DNA from: Comamonadaceae bacterium OS-4
Lineage (GTDB): Bacteria; Pseudomonadota; Gammaproteobacteria; Burkholderiales; Burkholderiaceae_C
Assembly (NCBI GenBank): GCA_027924025.1
Contig: AP026970.1
Coordinates: 3,370,501 to 3,434,500 of the forward strand
Reading direction: 5' to 3'
Length of the DNA stretch: 64,000 nucleotides
The position numbers and the translations under genes are program-made. Under the pieces are notes generated by a model that was given only the letters and a program-made list of their open reading frames with translations, had not been told where the DNA came from and searched no databases. Positions 1 to 8,152 of this stretch are shown piece by piece; position 1 is the stretch's first letter; every line of letters begins with the position of its first letter.

Positions 1-17
1 ATGCCAGAGGGGACCAC

Positions 18-704
18 TCAGGCCGCGGCTAGTTCTAGCCGGTATCCGAAACCGCGAATAGAGCGCAACGCAACGCCATGCGGCTCTAACTTCCCTCTGA
101 GCCGGGAGATATACACCTCTACCGCGTTGGGGGTGATTTCTTTGTCCCAGCCTGTCAGCGCTTGCAGCAGCTTGTCTTTGTTCGCGGGCTTGGGGGCCTG
201 CAACAGCAGGTACTCCATGACGGTCCACTCCCGGGGACCGAGCTCAAGCGCAGTAGCCGCCGCACCGTCTACCCGGATGCAAGCAACGCGCTGCGCGGTA
301 TCCAGCTCCAGCGGGCCAAAGCTCAGCACCGAGGAAGTGGCTGCCTGCGACCGGCGCAGCAGCGCCCGCAAGCGTGCCAACAACTCAGGCAGCTCAAAAG
401 GCTTGACCATGTAGTCATCCGCGCCCATGTCCAGCCCCTGGACCCGATCCTGCAGCGCATCACGCGCGGTGAGGATCAATACCGGCATGGTCTGGCCTGA
501 CTTGCGCATCGCTTGGGTGAGCGAGAGGCCATCCATGTTCGGCAGGCCGATGTCCACAACCGCCACATCAAACGACTCTGTGCTGGTGACCTCCAGCGCG
601 CGCTCCGCACTGCCCACCCAGTCGACGGCATAACCGGCGTCCGACAGACCGAGTTTGATGCCGCTGGCAACCATCACGTCATCTTCCACGAGCAATAGAC
701 GCAT
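18..704 (-). CDS. OmpR-family response regulator (QseB/TctD-like)
   Basis: Cytoplasmic two-component response regulator. The N-terminal receiver domain has the acidic pocket E7/D8/D9, phospho-acceptor D51 (VVDIGLP), T79 and K101 (MVKPFEL). The C-terminal winged helix occupies about residues 130-225. I start at the ATG preceded by AAGG at a 6-base spacing; a TTG one codon upstream is also in frame. The usual partner, a histidine kinase, would lie beyond the left edge, because the gene ends 17 bases from it. The subfamily (QseB or TctD) is a guess from overall similarity; TctD regulators control tricarboxylate uptake, and a Bug/TctC receptor occurs about 11 kb away, but no link is shown by the sequence. 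Confidence 0.93.
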   Translation of the reverse strand: MRLLLVEDDVMVASGIKLGLSDAGYAVDWVGSAERALEVTSTESFDVAVVDIGLPNMDGLSLTQAMRKSGQTMPVLILTARDALQDRVQGLDMGADDYMVKPFELPELLARLRALLRRSQAATSSVLSFGPLELDTAQRVACIRVDGAAATALELGPREWTVMEYLLLQAPKPANKDKLLQALTGWDKEITPNAVEVYISRLRGKLEPHGVALRSIRGFGYRLELAAA

Positions 705-733
705 CAATTACCTTTCAAGCCCATGCAAAACCT

Positions 734-760
734 GGGCAAGCAGCTACAAAAACAATAGCA
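734..760 (+). repeat. partial copy of the dispersed ~55-base repeat
   Basis: The sequence GGCAAGCAGCTACAAAAACA followed by ATAGCA matches the 3' half of the intergenic repeat seen in full at about 24.25 kb and 46.2 kb. It lies between argB and the response regulator gene. Confidence 0.6.
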
Positions 761-767
761 GCCTGGT

Positions 768-1673
768 TCAATGGGAGCGGATCATGGTGCCGAAGGCTTG
801 ATCCGTCAGGATTTCGAGCAGCAGCACATGGGGCACCCGTCCATCGATGATGTGGACCGAATTGACACCGCTTTTGGCCGCATCCAGCGCACCGGCGATT
901 TTGGGCAACATACCGCCGCTGATGGTGCCATCGGCAAACAACTCATCAATACGCTGGGCGGTCAGGTCTGTCATCAAGGCGCCCTGCTTGTCCAGCACGC
1001 CGCTGATATTGGTCAACATCATGAGCTTCTCGGCCTGGAGCACCGTGGCCAGCTTCGCAGCCACCACATCGGCGTTGATGTTGTAGCTCTCGTTGTTCTC
1101 ACCAAAACCAATCGGGCTGACCACCGGAATGAATGCATCGTCCTGCAAGGCTTTCACCACACTGGGGTCGACACTGACAATATCCCCGACCTGACCGACG
1201 TCATGTTCTTTGGTGGGGTCTGCGTTGTCGAGCATCTTGAGCTTCTGGGCGCGGATCATGGCGCCATCGCGCCCGGTCAAACCGACCGCCTTGCCACCAG
1301 CTTGGTTGATCAAACCGACGATATCTTGCTGAACCTCTCCGCCGAGTACCCACTCGACCACTTCCATGGTTTCGGGATCTGTGACCCGCATCCCTTGGAT
1401 GAACTCCCCTTTTTTGCCGAGGCGTTTGAGCAGCCCTTCAATTTGAGGCCCGCCACCGTGCACCACGACCGGGTTGATTCCAACCAGCTTGAGCAGCACC
1501 ACATCTTCCGCAAAGGCTTTTTGCAGCGCGGGATCGGTCATGGCGTTGCCGCCATATTTGATGACCATGGTCTTGCCATGGAACTTGCGGATATAGGGCA
1601 AGGCCCGCGCCAGAATCTGGGCTTGGTCAAAAGGCGCGATGGTCGCGGCGGCGGGGGAAGAAGCGTCGGTCAT
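768..1673 (-). CDS. argB: acetylglutamate kinase
   Basis: Phosphorylates N-acetyl-L-glutamate in the second step of arginine synthesis, in the cytoplasm. The amino-acid-kinase fold is clear: KYGGNAM near residue 40, the substrate-binding [16 protein letters not shown], the NINAD nucleotide-site motif and the C-terminal [15 protein letters not shown] with IIDGRVPH. The length of about 300 residues is normal. The start is taken at the second Met (MTDAS), where betaproteobacterial ArgB proteins usually begin; an ATG three codons upstream (1682) is also in frame and neither has a convincing ribosome site. The gene stands alone, with no other arg gene nearby. Confidence 0.96.
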   Translation of the reverse strand: MTDASSPAAATIAPFDQAQILARALPYIRKFHGKTMVIKYGGNAMTDPALQKAFAEDVVLLKLVGINPVVVHGGGPQIEGLLKRLGKKGEFIQGMRVTDPETMEVVEWVLGGEVQQDIVGLINQAGGKAVGLTGRDGAMIRAQKLKMLDNADPTKEHDVGQVGDIVSVDPSVVKALQDDAFIPVVSPIGFGENNESYNINADVVAAKLATVLQAEKLMMLTNISGVLDKQGALMTDLTAQRIDELFADGTISGGMLPKIAGALDAAKSGVNSVHIIDGRVPHVLLLEILTDQAFGTMIRSH

Positions 1674-1801
1674 GCAAGACATCCGTTGGGGGAGACATTG
1701 GAAAAATTACAGCGGCGGATTGTGCCGCACTGCTCCCGGAGCACACCCCGCAACACCATGCGAGAGCCGAGCATGCAACCGGGCTCGCAACAGCAAAAAG
1801 C

Positions 1802-2185
1802 TTACGAAGCGCTGCTGGTGGTAGCGCCGTCTTGAGGAGCGATCGCAAAGCTCTCTTTAGGCTGACCCTGGGCAATCAAAGCCGACAGCCACTTGGGAGT
1901 CAGGCCACGTCCGGACCATGTTTCCCCGTTAGGGCCGCGATATTTGGCAGCAACGCTTGCACCCGCCTTTTTGTCTTTTTTAGCGGCTTTGGGCGCAGCT
2001 TCTTTCGACTTTTGTTTGGGGCCCTTGGAAGGCTTGGTAGTTTGCAGGTCTTTGACCGTGATACCAAAAGCCTGCATTTTCACCAGGATCTCTTGCACCG
2101 TGCTGTGAAATTCTTTGGCTTTAATTTCATTTGCCTGTTTTTGCAGCTTTTCGATTTGCGACTGAATATCGATGAGATTAGACAA
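1802..2185 (-). CDS. H-NS family nucleoid-associated protein
   Basis: Small DNA-binding protein of the H-NS histone family. A coiled-coil oligomerisation region fills residues 1-55, a lysine/alanine-rich linker follows, and the C-terminal DNA-binding domain carries TWSGRGLTPKWL, the minor-groove-binding signature of this family. The start is a TTG: it sits 6 bases after a good AGGAG and there is no competing ATG. Such proteins silence AT-rich or horizontally acquired DNA. The AT-rich upstream region fits strong expression or autoregulation, though no specific site is shown. Which paralogue it is cannot be told from the sequence. Confidence 0.9.
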   Translation of the reverse strand: MSNLIDIQSQIEKLQKQANEIKAKEFHSTVQEILVKMQAFGITVKDLQTTKPSKGPKQKSKEAAPKAAKKDKKAGASVAAKYRGPNGETWSGRGLTPKWLSALIAQGQPKESFAIAPQDGATTSSAS

Positions 2186-2521
2186 AATTTACTCCTAAAA
2201 CAAAAAAACACGATCGAATTCTCTCATAGGAGTAGATTTGTCTCTAGATAGTGCATTGAATCGTGCAACAAATAGAGAAGCGCCCCAGAGGAGAAAATAC
2301 TCAGTAAGTATGGGGTCTCCGCATTAATGACCGTTTGACATTCACGAGTTGCGCTCTTTTCTTGGGCCTATTTGCCGCTGGCTGCCCCCATGGCGACCTA
2401 TTTATTGCAGCGGCGTGACATTTACCGAATTCAAGGGTTATGTACAAAACCCGCGTCACCTGATGCACTCACACAGGGAGGCCAAAACGAAGGCCTCCCT
2501 GCTGGCAACATTTAAATCAGC
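2186..2521. other. intergenic region upstream of the H-NS gene
   Basis: This 336-base gap has no credible ORF. The half next to the H-NS gene is AT-rich and must contain its promoter, but I could not fix -35/-10 boxes with confidence. The other half follows the acyl-CoA reductase stop and carries one inverted repeat, listed separately. Confidence 0.6.
2476..2499. terminator. inverted repeat after the acyl-CoA reductase gene
   Basis: Perfect 8-base arms GGGAGGCC/GGCCTCCC around an 8-base loop, 23 bases past the stop codon of the leftward reductase gene. There is no U-run on the leftward transcript, so it may be a processing or stability hairpin rather than an intrinsic terminator. Confidence 0.45.
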
Positions 2522-4522
2522 TTAGAAGTGAATACCCCGCATCATTTGCTGCATGGCAATGGCTTCGGGAGATAGCTTAGATTTCTCCCCGGGTTTAGCC
2601 CCTTTTGCTGCAGAAGAGTCCGGGAACATTCTGAAACTGGTATTCATGGCAATCTGGGCAATACGGGGTACCAACGCATGCATCACCTGCCCCGTAATAC
2701 CAAGCCGAGTGGCAATCCGCACCGGTTTGCTGATGCAGGCGTCGGCCACCATATCGGCAGCTTGCTCCGGCGAGAGGGTGGGTACATTGTTGTAAATACC
2801 GGTGGGGGCAATCATCGGTGTGCGCACCAAAGGCATATTGATGGTGGTGAAACTGATACCTTGATCCGCAAACTCGCTGGATGCGCAACGTGTCCAGGCA
2901 TCCAGCGCGGCCTTGGAAGCGACATATGCGCTGAACCTTGGGGCATTGGTCAGCACGCCAATGGAGCTGATATTGACCACATGCCCTTTTCTCTTGGCCA
3001 CCATACCCGGCAATAAACCCATGGTCACCCGCAAGCAACCAAAATAATTCAATTGCATGGTGCGCTCGTAATCGTGGAAACGGTCATAACTCGACTCGAT
3101 GGCGCGGCGGATGGAGCGACCCGCGTTATTGATCAAAAAGTCCACGCCTCCATGGTTTTCAATCAACAAGGCCACAAAACGGTCGCAATCGGCCATATCG
3201 GCGATATCTGCGGGGTAGGCCACAAAGCTATATCCCTTGGCCTTGGCTTCCTTGCAGGCCTCTTCCAATTTGTCCACGTCGCGGCCGCAGATGATGGTCG
3301 TGGCACCTGCCTCCGCAAACTTGTGGGCTGCAGCCAGTCCGATACCGGATGACCCTCCGGTGATCAACACGACCTTGCCCCCCACAGTGCCTCGCAAGGT
3401 GCGGTCAATGTGCAAATCGGGGTCGAGGTGGCGCTCCCAGTAGTCCCACAGCCTCCACGCATAGTCCTTGAGGTTTGGGCACTCGACGCCCGTGCCCTTG
3501 AGCATTGCCAACGCCCCCCGGCAATCAAAGCGGGTCGGGTAGTTGATGAACGTCATCATGTCTTCGGGCAGGCTCAGGTCCTTCATGATGGCGCTGCGTA
3601 CCCGCCGCACCGGTGCCAGCGCCATCAGGCTTTTGGTCACGCTACGCGGAATAAACCCCAGCAAGGCCGCGTTCACGAATATGTTCATCTTCGGCGCGTG
3701 TGCAGCTTTGCTGAAAATATCCAGGACATCCCCCACCCGGTAGCCCACGGGGTCTACCAAGTGGTAACACTGCTTGGCGATACCTTGCTTGTGGCTGATC
3801 GCATTCAGCGCATCGACCACAAAGTCGACCGGAACAATATTGACCCGCCCCCCTTCCAAGCCAATGGATGGCATCCATGGCGGGAGCAACTGGCGCATGC
3901 GCTGAATCAGCTTGAAAAAATAATATGGACCATCGATCTTGTCCATCTCACCGGTGGTGCTGTCGCCGACCACCATGGCGGGGCGGTACACCGACCACGG
4001 CAACTTGCATTCTTTGCGCACGATTTTTTCACTCTCGTGCTTGGTCATGAAGTAGGGGTGGTCGTAGTTCTCCGCTTCTTCAAACATATCCTCGCGGAAT
4101 ACGCCTTCGTACAAGCCTGCGGCAGCAATCGAAGACACATGGTGGAAGTGACCCGCATCGATGGCTTTGGCGAATTCCACCGTGTTGCGCGTGCCGTCAA
4201 CATTCACCGCGATCTGAGATTCCTCATCAGCCTCCAAGTCATACACCGCGGCCAAATGGTAGAAGTGATCCACCTGCCCTTTCAGGGTTTTGACGGCCTC
4301 TGCAGAGACCCCGAGTTTCTTTCCTTTGAGATCGCCAAAAACGGGAACCGCACGCCCCGCGGATTTGCTGTCCGTCAGCCCCCAATACTCCCGCAACCCC
4401 GCTACCTTTTCTTCACTTTCTTGCCGGATCAGGAAATGCACCGTAGCGCCTTTGCGCTGCAATAACTTCTTGACCAGACGTTTACCAATGAATCCTGTAG
4501 CTCCCGTGACGAAATACCGCAT
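2522..4522 (-). CDS. two-domain SDR fatty acyl-CoA reductase
   Basis: Probable NADPH-dependent reduction of fatty acyl-CoA to aldehyde and alcohol. Two complete SDR modules are fused. The N-terminal extended module has GATGFIG at residues 7-13 and active-site Y157-x3-K161. The C-terminal classical module has TGGSSGIG at 388-395, NNAG at 465-468, S520 and Y533-x3-K537. The 666-residue length and this order match the bacterial fatty acyl-CoA reductases of about 660 residues known from Marinobacter. AGGAG lies 5 bases before the ATG. It is divergent from a phasin gene and about 4 kb from a wax ester synthase gene, which supports a fatty-alcohol role. Fatty-aldehyde reductase or polyketide-type reductase are alternatives. 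Confidence 0.82.
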   Translation of the reverse strand: MRYFVTGATGFIGKRLVKKLLQRKGATVHFLIRQESEEKVAGLREYWGLTDSKSAGRAVPVFGDLKGKKLGVSAEAVKTLKGQVDHFYHLAAVYDLEADEESQIAVNVDGTRNTVEFAKAIDAGHFHHVSSIAAAGLYEGVFREDMFEEAENYDHPYFMTKHESEKIVRKECKLPWSVYRPAMVVGDSTTGEMDKIDGPYYFFKLIQRMRQLLPPWMPSIGLEGGRVNIVPVDFVVDALNAISHKQGIAKQCYHLVDPVGYRVGDVLDIFSKAAHAPKMNIFVNAALLGFIPRSVTKSLMALAPVRRVRSAIMKDLSLPEDMMTFINYPTRFDCRGALAMLKGTGVECPNLKDYAWRLWDYWERHLDPDLHIDRTLRGTVGGKVVLITGGSSGIGLAAAHKFAEAGATTIICGRDVDKLEEACKEAKAKGYSFVAYPADIADMADCDRFVALLIENHGGVDFLINNAGRSIRRAIESSYDRFHDYERTMQLNYFGCLRVTMGLLPGMVAKRKGHVVNISSIGVLTNAPRFSAYVASKAALDAWTRCASSEFADQGISFTTINMPLVRTPMIAPTGIYNNVPTLSPEQAADMVADACISKPVRIATRLGITGQVMHALVPRIAQIAMNTSFRMFPDSSAAKGAKPGEKSKLSPEAIAMQQMMRGIHF

Positions 4523-4747
4523 ACATGCTCCTGTTAATCAATTTATTCTGACGGACTTTGGGCTCGCGGATTTCATCGTTAACCCGACTAACCCGCCAGC
4601 TCCAATACTGCAGGCAATACGGTTGCGAACGACCGTGCTTCTTAGTGGAAGCCATCTACACACCCGAGGGTTCAGCGCTTAGAGTCATTCCCACGCAAGT
4701 GGAGACAACATCCCTTGCTGCACGTCACACTCAAAAGAGGAGCTCTC

Positions 4748-5350
4748 ATGGTCAAGAAGATTCAGAAAAACAAACCCGCCCCAGCCGCCGGCAGCCCTTT
4801 GTCGGCATCCGTCAAGGACTCTGCACAACAGATCTGGCAAGCCGGCCTCGGGGCATTTACCCGCGCCCAAGCCGAAGGAAGCAAAGCATTCGAAGCCTTG
4901 GTGAAAGAAGGCGTCAGTATTCAACGCAAAACCCAAGCGGTGGCAGAAGACAAAATCAACGAAGCCACTGCGAAGATGTCCACCATGGCCACGGATATCA
5001 GCAGCAAGGCAACCGGACAGTGGGACAAACTGGAAAACATTTTTGAAGAGCGCGTGGCCAAAGCGCTCCACAAACTCGGCGTCCCATCTGCCAAAGAAGT
5101 GACATCGCTGATCGAGCGTATTGATGCGCTGAACCAAGCCGTGCAACAGCTGTCAGCGCAGTCCAAGTCGTCCACAGGCAAAGCTGCAAATAGCGCAGCT
5201 GCAACACCACTGAAGAAAAACGCGGCTGCCAAAAAAGTGACGCCTCCCGCGGCAACCAGCACGCCGGCTCCCGCCAAGAAAGCACGCGCTCCACGCGCAG
5301 CTGCCCAAAAAGCGTCCGCCACTCCGGCCGCTGCCAAGGCCAGCGAATAA
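4748..5350 (+). CDS. phasin / PHA granule-associated protein (PhaI/PhaF-like)
   Basis: Granule-coat protein. Residues 10-140 form the helical phasin domain (QIWQAGLGAFTRAQAEGSKA, then an amphipathic stretch and IERIDALNQAVQQL). The tail of about 60 residues is rich in Ala, Lys and Pro, like the DNA-binding tail of Pseudomonas PhaF that ties granules to the nucleoid. The start is the ATG 5 bases after AGGAG; an in-frame upstream ATG at 4715 lacks a comparable ribosome site. A strong hairpin follows the stop. Neighbouring lipid genes suggest it may coat wax-ester/TAG as well as PHA inclusions, which is inference. Confidence 0.88.
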   Translation: MVKKIQKNKPAPAAGSPLSASVKDSAQQIWQAGLGAFTRAQAEGSKAFEALVKEGVSIQRKTQAVAEDKINEATAKMSTMATDISSKATGQWDKLENIFEERVAKALHKLGVPSAKEVTSLIERIDALNQAVQQLSAQSKSSTGKAANSAAATPLKKNAAAKKVTPPAATSTPAPAKKARAPRAAAQKASATPAAAKASE

Positions 5351-5375
5351 ATACCACTCGGCCATACGGTTGAAA

Positions 5376-5403
5376 GAAAGAGGGCGCGCAAGCGCCCTCT
5401 TTC
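5376..5403 (+). terminator. intrinsic terminator after the phasin gene
   Basis: Perfect 12-base arms GAAAGAGGGCGC/GCGCCCTCTTTC around a GCAA tetraloop, 25 bases past the stop codon. The T-rich end of the right arm serves as a short U-tract. Confidence 0.82.
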
Positions 5404-5465
5404 ACGTCAGGCCACCTGTTGCAGCGCAGCATTAAAACCCCTTTCCAAACACTACACTGCACCGC

Positions 5466-6710
5466 ATGAAGGCACCACAACGCACCCGCCCCAAAATCGC
5501 CATGGCCCTGGCCGGTGGCGGTCCGCTAGGCGCCATCTATGAAATAGGTGCGCTGTGCGCCCTGGATGAGAGCCTGGGGGGCATCGACCTCAACCGACTG
5601 GATCATTACGTCGGGGTATCTGCGGGGGGATTTATTGCCGCGGCGCTTGCCAACGGAATGACGCCGCGGCAGCTTTGTGCCTCTTTTATTGAAAACGACC
5701 CGCGCTCGGGGGACTACTTCGACCCCTCGTGGCTGATGGAGCCCGCCTATGGCGAATTTTTGCGCCGCGGCCTCTTGGTACCGGGACTGATGGGCGCCGT
5801 GGGCTGGGACATGCTCCGCGGCCGCGCCTCCTTGGTACAGGCGCTCGAACGCATGGCGCCTGCGCTGCCGACCGGTGTTTTTTCCAACCGGCAGATCGAT
5901 ACACAACTGGCGCGCTTGTTCAGCAAACCGGGAAGAACGAATGATTTCCGCAACCTCGCTTGCAAACTCACACTGGTAGCCACGCAACTCGACAGTGCAC
6001 AGGCCGTCGCCTTCGGCAGCAGTGGCTGGGACCATGTACCGATCTCCAAAGCAGTTCAAGCGAGCTCTGCGCTGCCCGGCTTGTTTCCGCCCGTCGTCAT
6101 TGACGATCAGTACTACGTCGACGGCGCGATGAAGAAGACCATGCACGCCTCGGTGGCCTTGGAGCAAGGCGCTGATTTGCTCTTGTGCCTCAACCCCCTA
6201 GTCCCCTTCGATGCGACTTCGCCACAAGCCCATGGGCCAGAGGCCGCAGGCGCCTCCCGGGGGAGCCGCCCCATTCCCCGCATGGTGGACGGGGGCCTGC
6301 CCTCGGTGATGAGTCAGACCTTTCGTTCGATGATCCACTCCCGCATGGAGTTGGGCATGAAGCACTATGCCCACGCCTACCCGCACACCGATATCGTCTT
6401 GCTGGAGCCGGACCACCGCGACCCGGAGCTGTATCTCGCCAACACGTTCAGCTACGCACAACGCAGGCAACTGGCCGAGCACGCGTATCAACAAACCCGC
6501 GCCCTGCTACTCGCCCAACAGTCTCGCCTGTCGAAACAACTACTGCGCCACGGCATCACTTTGAATTTGCCGATACTCCACGACCACACACGCCAACTCA
6601 TCGCACCGAGCCCACCAGCGTCACGCTGGGGTCAAGCTTTGGGTACATTGGAGGGTGTTATGGAAGATCTATCGCAAGTGGTTCACCACAAGACTCTGTT
6701 GAGGCACTGA
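5466..6710 (+). CDS. patatin-like phospholipase/acyl hydrolase
   Basis: Serine lipid hydrolase with a Ser-Asp dyad. Visible motifs are the oxyanion loop GGGPLG (17-22), the nucleophile elbow G-V-S52-A-G and the catalytic Asp in YYVDGAMK near residue 220. The length of 414 residues is normal for bacterial patatins. There is no signal peptide, so it acts in the cytoplasm or on inclusions or membranes. It is the first gene of a rightward run with a TetR regulator 3 bases downstream and a TPR-like gene overlapping that. Its position between phasin and wax-ester-synthase genes suggests turnover of storage lipid or membrane acyl chains. No Shine-Dalgarno is visible before the ATG. Confidence 0.9.
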   Translation: MKAPQRTRPKIAMALAGGGPLGAIYEIGALCALDESLGGIDLNRLDHYVGVSAGGFIAAALANGMTPRQLCASFIENDPRSGDYFDPSWLMEPAYGEFLRRGLLVPGLMGAVGWDMLRGRASLVQALERMAPALPTGVFSNRQIDTQLARLFSKPGRTNDFRNLACKLTLVATQLDSAQAVAFGSSGWDHVPISKAVQASSALPGLFPPVVIDDQYYVDGAMKKTMHASVALEQGADLLLCLNPLVPFDATSPQAHGPEAAGASRGSRPIPRMVDGGLPSVMSQTFRSMIHSRMELGMKHYAHAYPHTDIVLLEPDHRDPELYLANTFSYAQRRQLAEHAYQQTRALLLAQQSRLSKQLLRHGITLNLPILHDHTRQLIAPSPPASRWGQALGTLEGVMEDLSQVVHHKTLLRH

Positions 6711-6713
6711 CCC

Positions 6714-7370
6714 ATGGTTAAAAAAGCGCCCCGACGCACCGCTGAGCGGATTCTGGAAACCACCCTGGAGCTGTTCAACCGCTTTGGTGAGCCCAACGTC
6801 TCGACCACCCTGATTTCTGCCGAGCTGGGCATCAGCCCTGGCAACCTGTATTACCACTATCCAGCCAAAGACGAGCTGATCAACTCACTCTTTGACCGGT
6901 ACGAGCGTGCGCTGAACGAACTGCTGAACGCCAGTGACAATGTCCGCGACGTGGAAGACGCATGGTTCTTCATGCACACGCTGTTCGAGCTGATTTGGCA
7001 GTACCGTTTCCTGTACCGCGATTTGAATGACTTGCTCAGCAAAAATCGCCGCCTGGAGACCCATTTCCAGAGCGTGCTCAAGAACAAGACCCGCTCCATC
7101 CGCGCGATGCTGGAGTGCATGGCGCGCACTGGATCCCTGCAAATGGACATCCGCGAGATGGAGCCCACGGCCACCAGCATGGTGGTGGTGCTGACGTATT
7201 GGTTGAGTTTTGAATATGTGCGCGACCCCCGCAACGCCCTGGAGCCCGCAAGCGCCCAAGCGGCACTCTTGCGCGGTGGCCAACATGTGCTCAACCTCCT
7301 GGTACCGTACCTGCAAGCCCAACAACGCAACCACTTGCTGCAACTCAGCGGTGCGTACCAGGCGCCTTGA
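6714..7370 (+). CDS. TetR-family transcriptional regulator
   Basis: The N-terminal helix-turn-helix spans about residues 8-55 (RILETTLELFNRFGEPNVST, then SAELGISPGNLYYHYPAKDEL), typical TetR. The C-terminal all-helical ligand domain is about 150 residues, and acyl-CoA-type ligands are common for this group. It starts 3 bases after the patatin stop, so it is co-transcribed with it, and overlaps the next gene in a TGATG. It is the obvious candidate regulator for this lipid cluster, but no operator could be assigned. Confidence 0.92.
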   Translation: MVKKAPRRTAERILETTLELFNRFGEPNVSTTLISAELGISPGNLYYHYPAKDELINSLFDRYERALNELLNASDNVRDVEDAWFFMHTLFELIWQYRFLYRDLNDLLSKNRRLETHFQSVLKNKTRSIRAMLECMARTGSLQMDIREMEPTATSMVVVLTYWLSFEYVRDPRNALEPASAQAALLRGGQHVLNLLVPYLQAQQRNHLLQLSGAYQAP

Positions 7371-8152
7371 TGCTGGGGGCGCTCGACTGGCAACCTTATC
7401 CGCATGTGCACCTGCGTGCGCTGGATGCCGGCAATCTGCCGGCGCATTGGGCCGCGCTACACGCGGGTGATACTGAACCCCTGCCTTCCGACCCTGACAT
7501 CTTGTCGGCGTGGGCCCTTTTCCACCGCGGCGAGTTTGAAGCTGCATTTCATGCAGGTCGCTTGCTGAGCCAGGCCGGCGTCACCGTGGCCAATAAGGCT
7601 TGTCTGATCCATGCAGACTATCTGGAGCCCAGCGAAACCACCCGGCTCAAGCTCTACAGCGACACGGCGGAGCGGGCACTCCGGCAAATCAACCATGATC
7701 CGCACAACCCGAACGCCCACTACTTTTATGGTTATGCACTCGGTCGCTACAGCCAAGGCACGAGCGTGGCCCAAGCCCTTGCGCAAGGGCATGGCGAAAA
7801 GATAAAAAAAGCGTTTGAAACGGCGATTGCCTTGCAAGCGCTGCATGCAGATGCCCACATCGCGCTGGGCATTTTTCATGCAGAGGTGATTGACAAAGTG
7901 GGGGCGATGATCGGCAACATCACATACGGCGCCCACCCTGACGTTGCGATTCGGCACTTTCGCGCAGGCATGGCCCTGATACCCCACGCGCCCTTGGCCC
8001 TGTCCGAATACGCGCGCGGTTTGCTGATGCTCGATCCGGAAGCCCACGAGGCCGAGGCGATGGACCTCTATGCGCGCGCCGCAGCAGTCAACCCCAGAGA
8101 CGCCATGGAGCACCTGGGCGTCCTGCAGGTGCAGGCCGCACTGGCCGACTGA
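7370..8152 (+). CDS. TPR-like protein of unknown function
   Basis: Cytoplasmic helical protein of 260 residues without a signal peptide. Helix-turn-helix pairs with TPR-like spacing are visible (NPNAHYFYGYALGRYSQG; AFETAIALQALHADAHIALG; then a run ending PHAPLALSEYARGLLMLD), suggesting a protein-protein interaction scaffold. The ATG overlaps the TetR stop (TGATG), which implies translational coupling. Its stop TGA abuts the stop of the opposing wax-ester-synthase gene. I do not recognise a named family; the context points to the storage-lipid cluster. Confidence 0.8.
   Translation: MLGALDWQPYPHVHLRALDAGNLPAHWAALHAGDTEPLPSDPDILSAWALFHRGEFEAAFHAGRLLSQAGVTVANKACLIHADYLEPSETTRLKLYSDTAERALRQINHDPHNPNAHYFYGYALGRYSQGTSVAQALAQGHGEKIKKAFETAIALQALHADAHIALGIFHAEVIDKVGAMIGNITYGAHPDVAIRHFRAGMALIPHAPLALSEYARGLLMLDPEAHEAEAMDLYARAAAVNPRDAMEHLGVLQVQAALAD

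Noticed and set aside
1..414. Plus-strand frame at the left edge
   Set aside because: It is antisense to the winged-helix domain of the response regulator.
771..1835. 354-codon plus-strand frame opposite argB
   Set aside because: ArgB is unmistakable on the minus strand.
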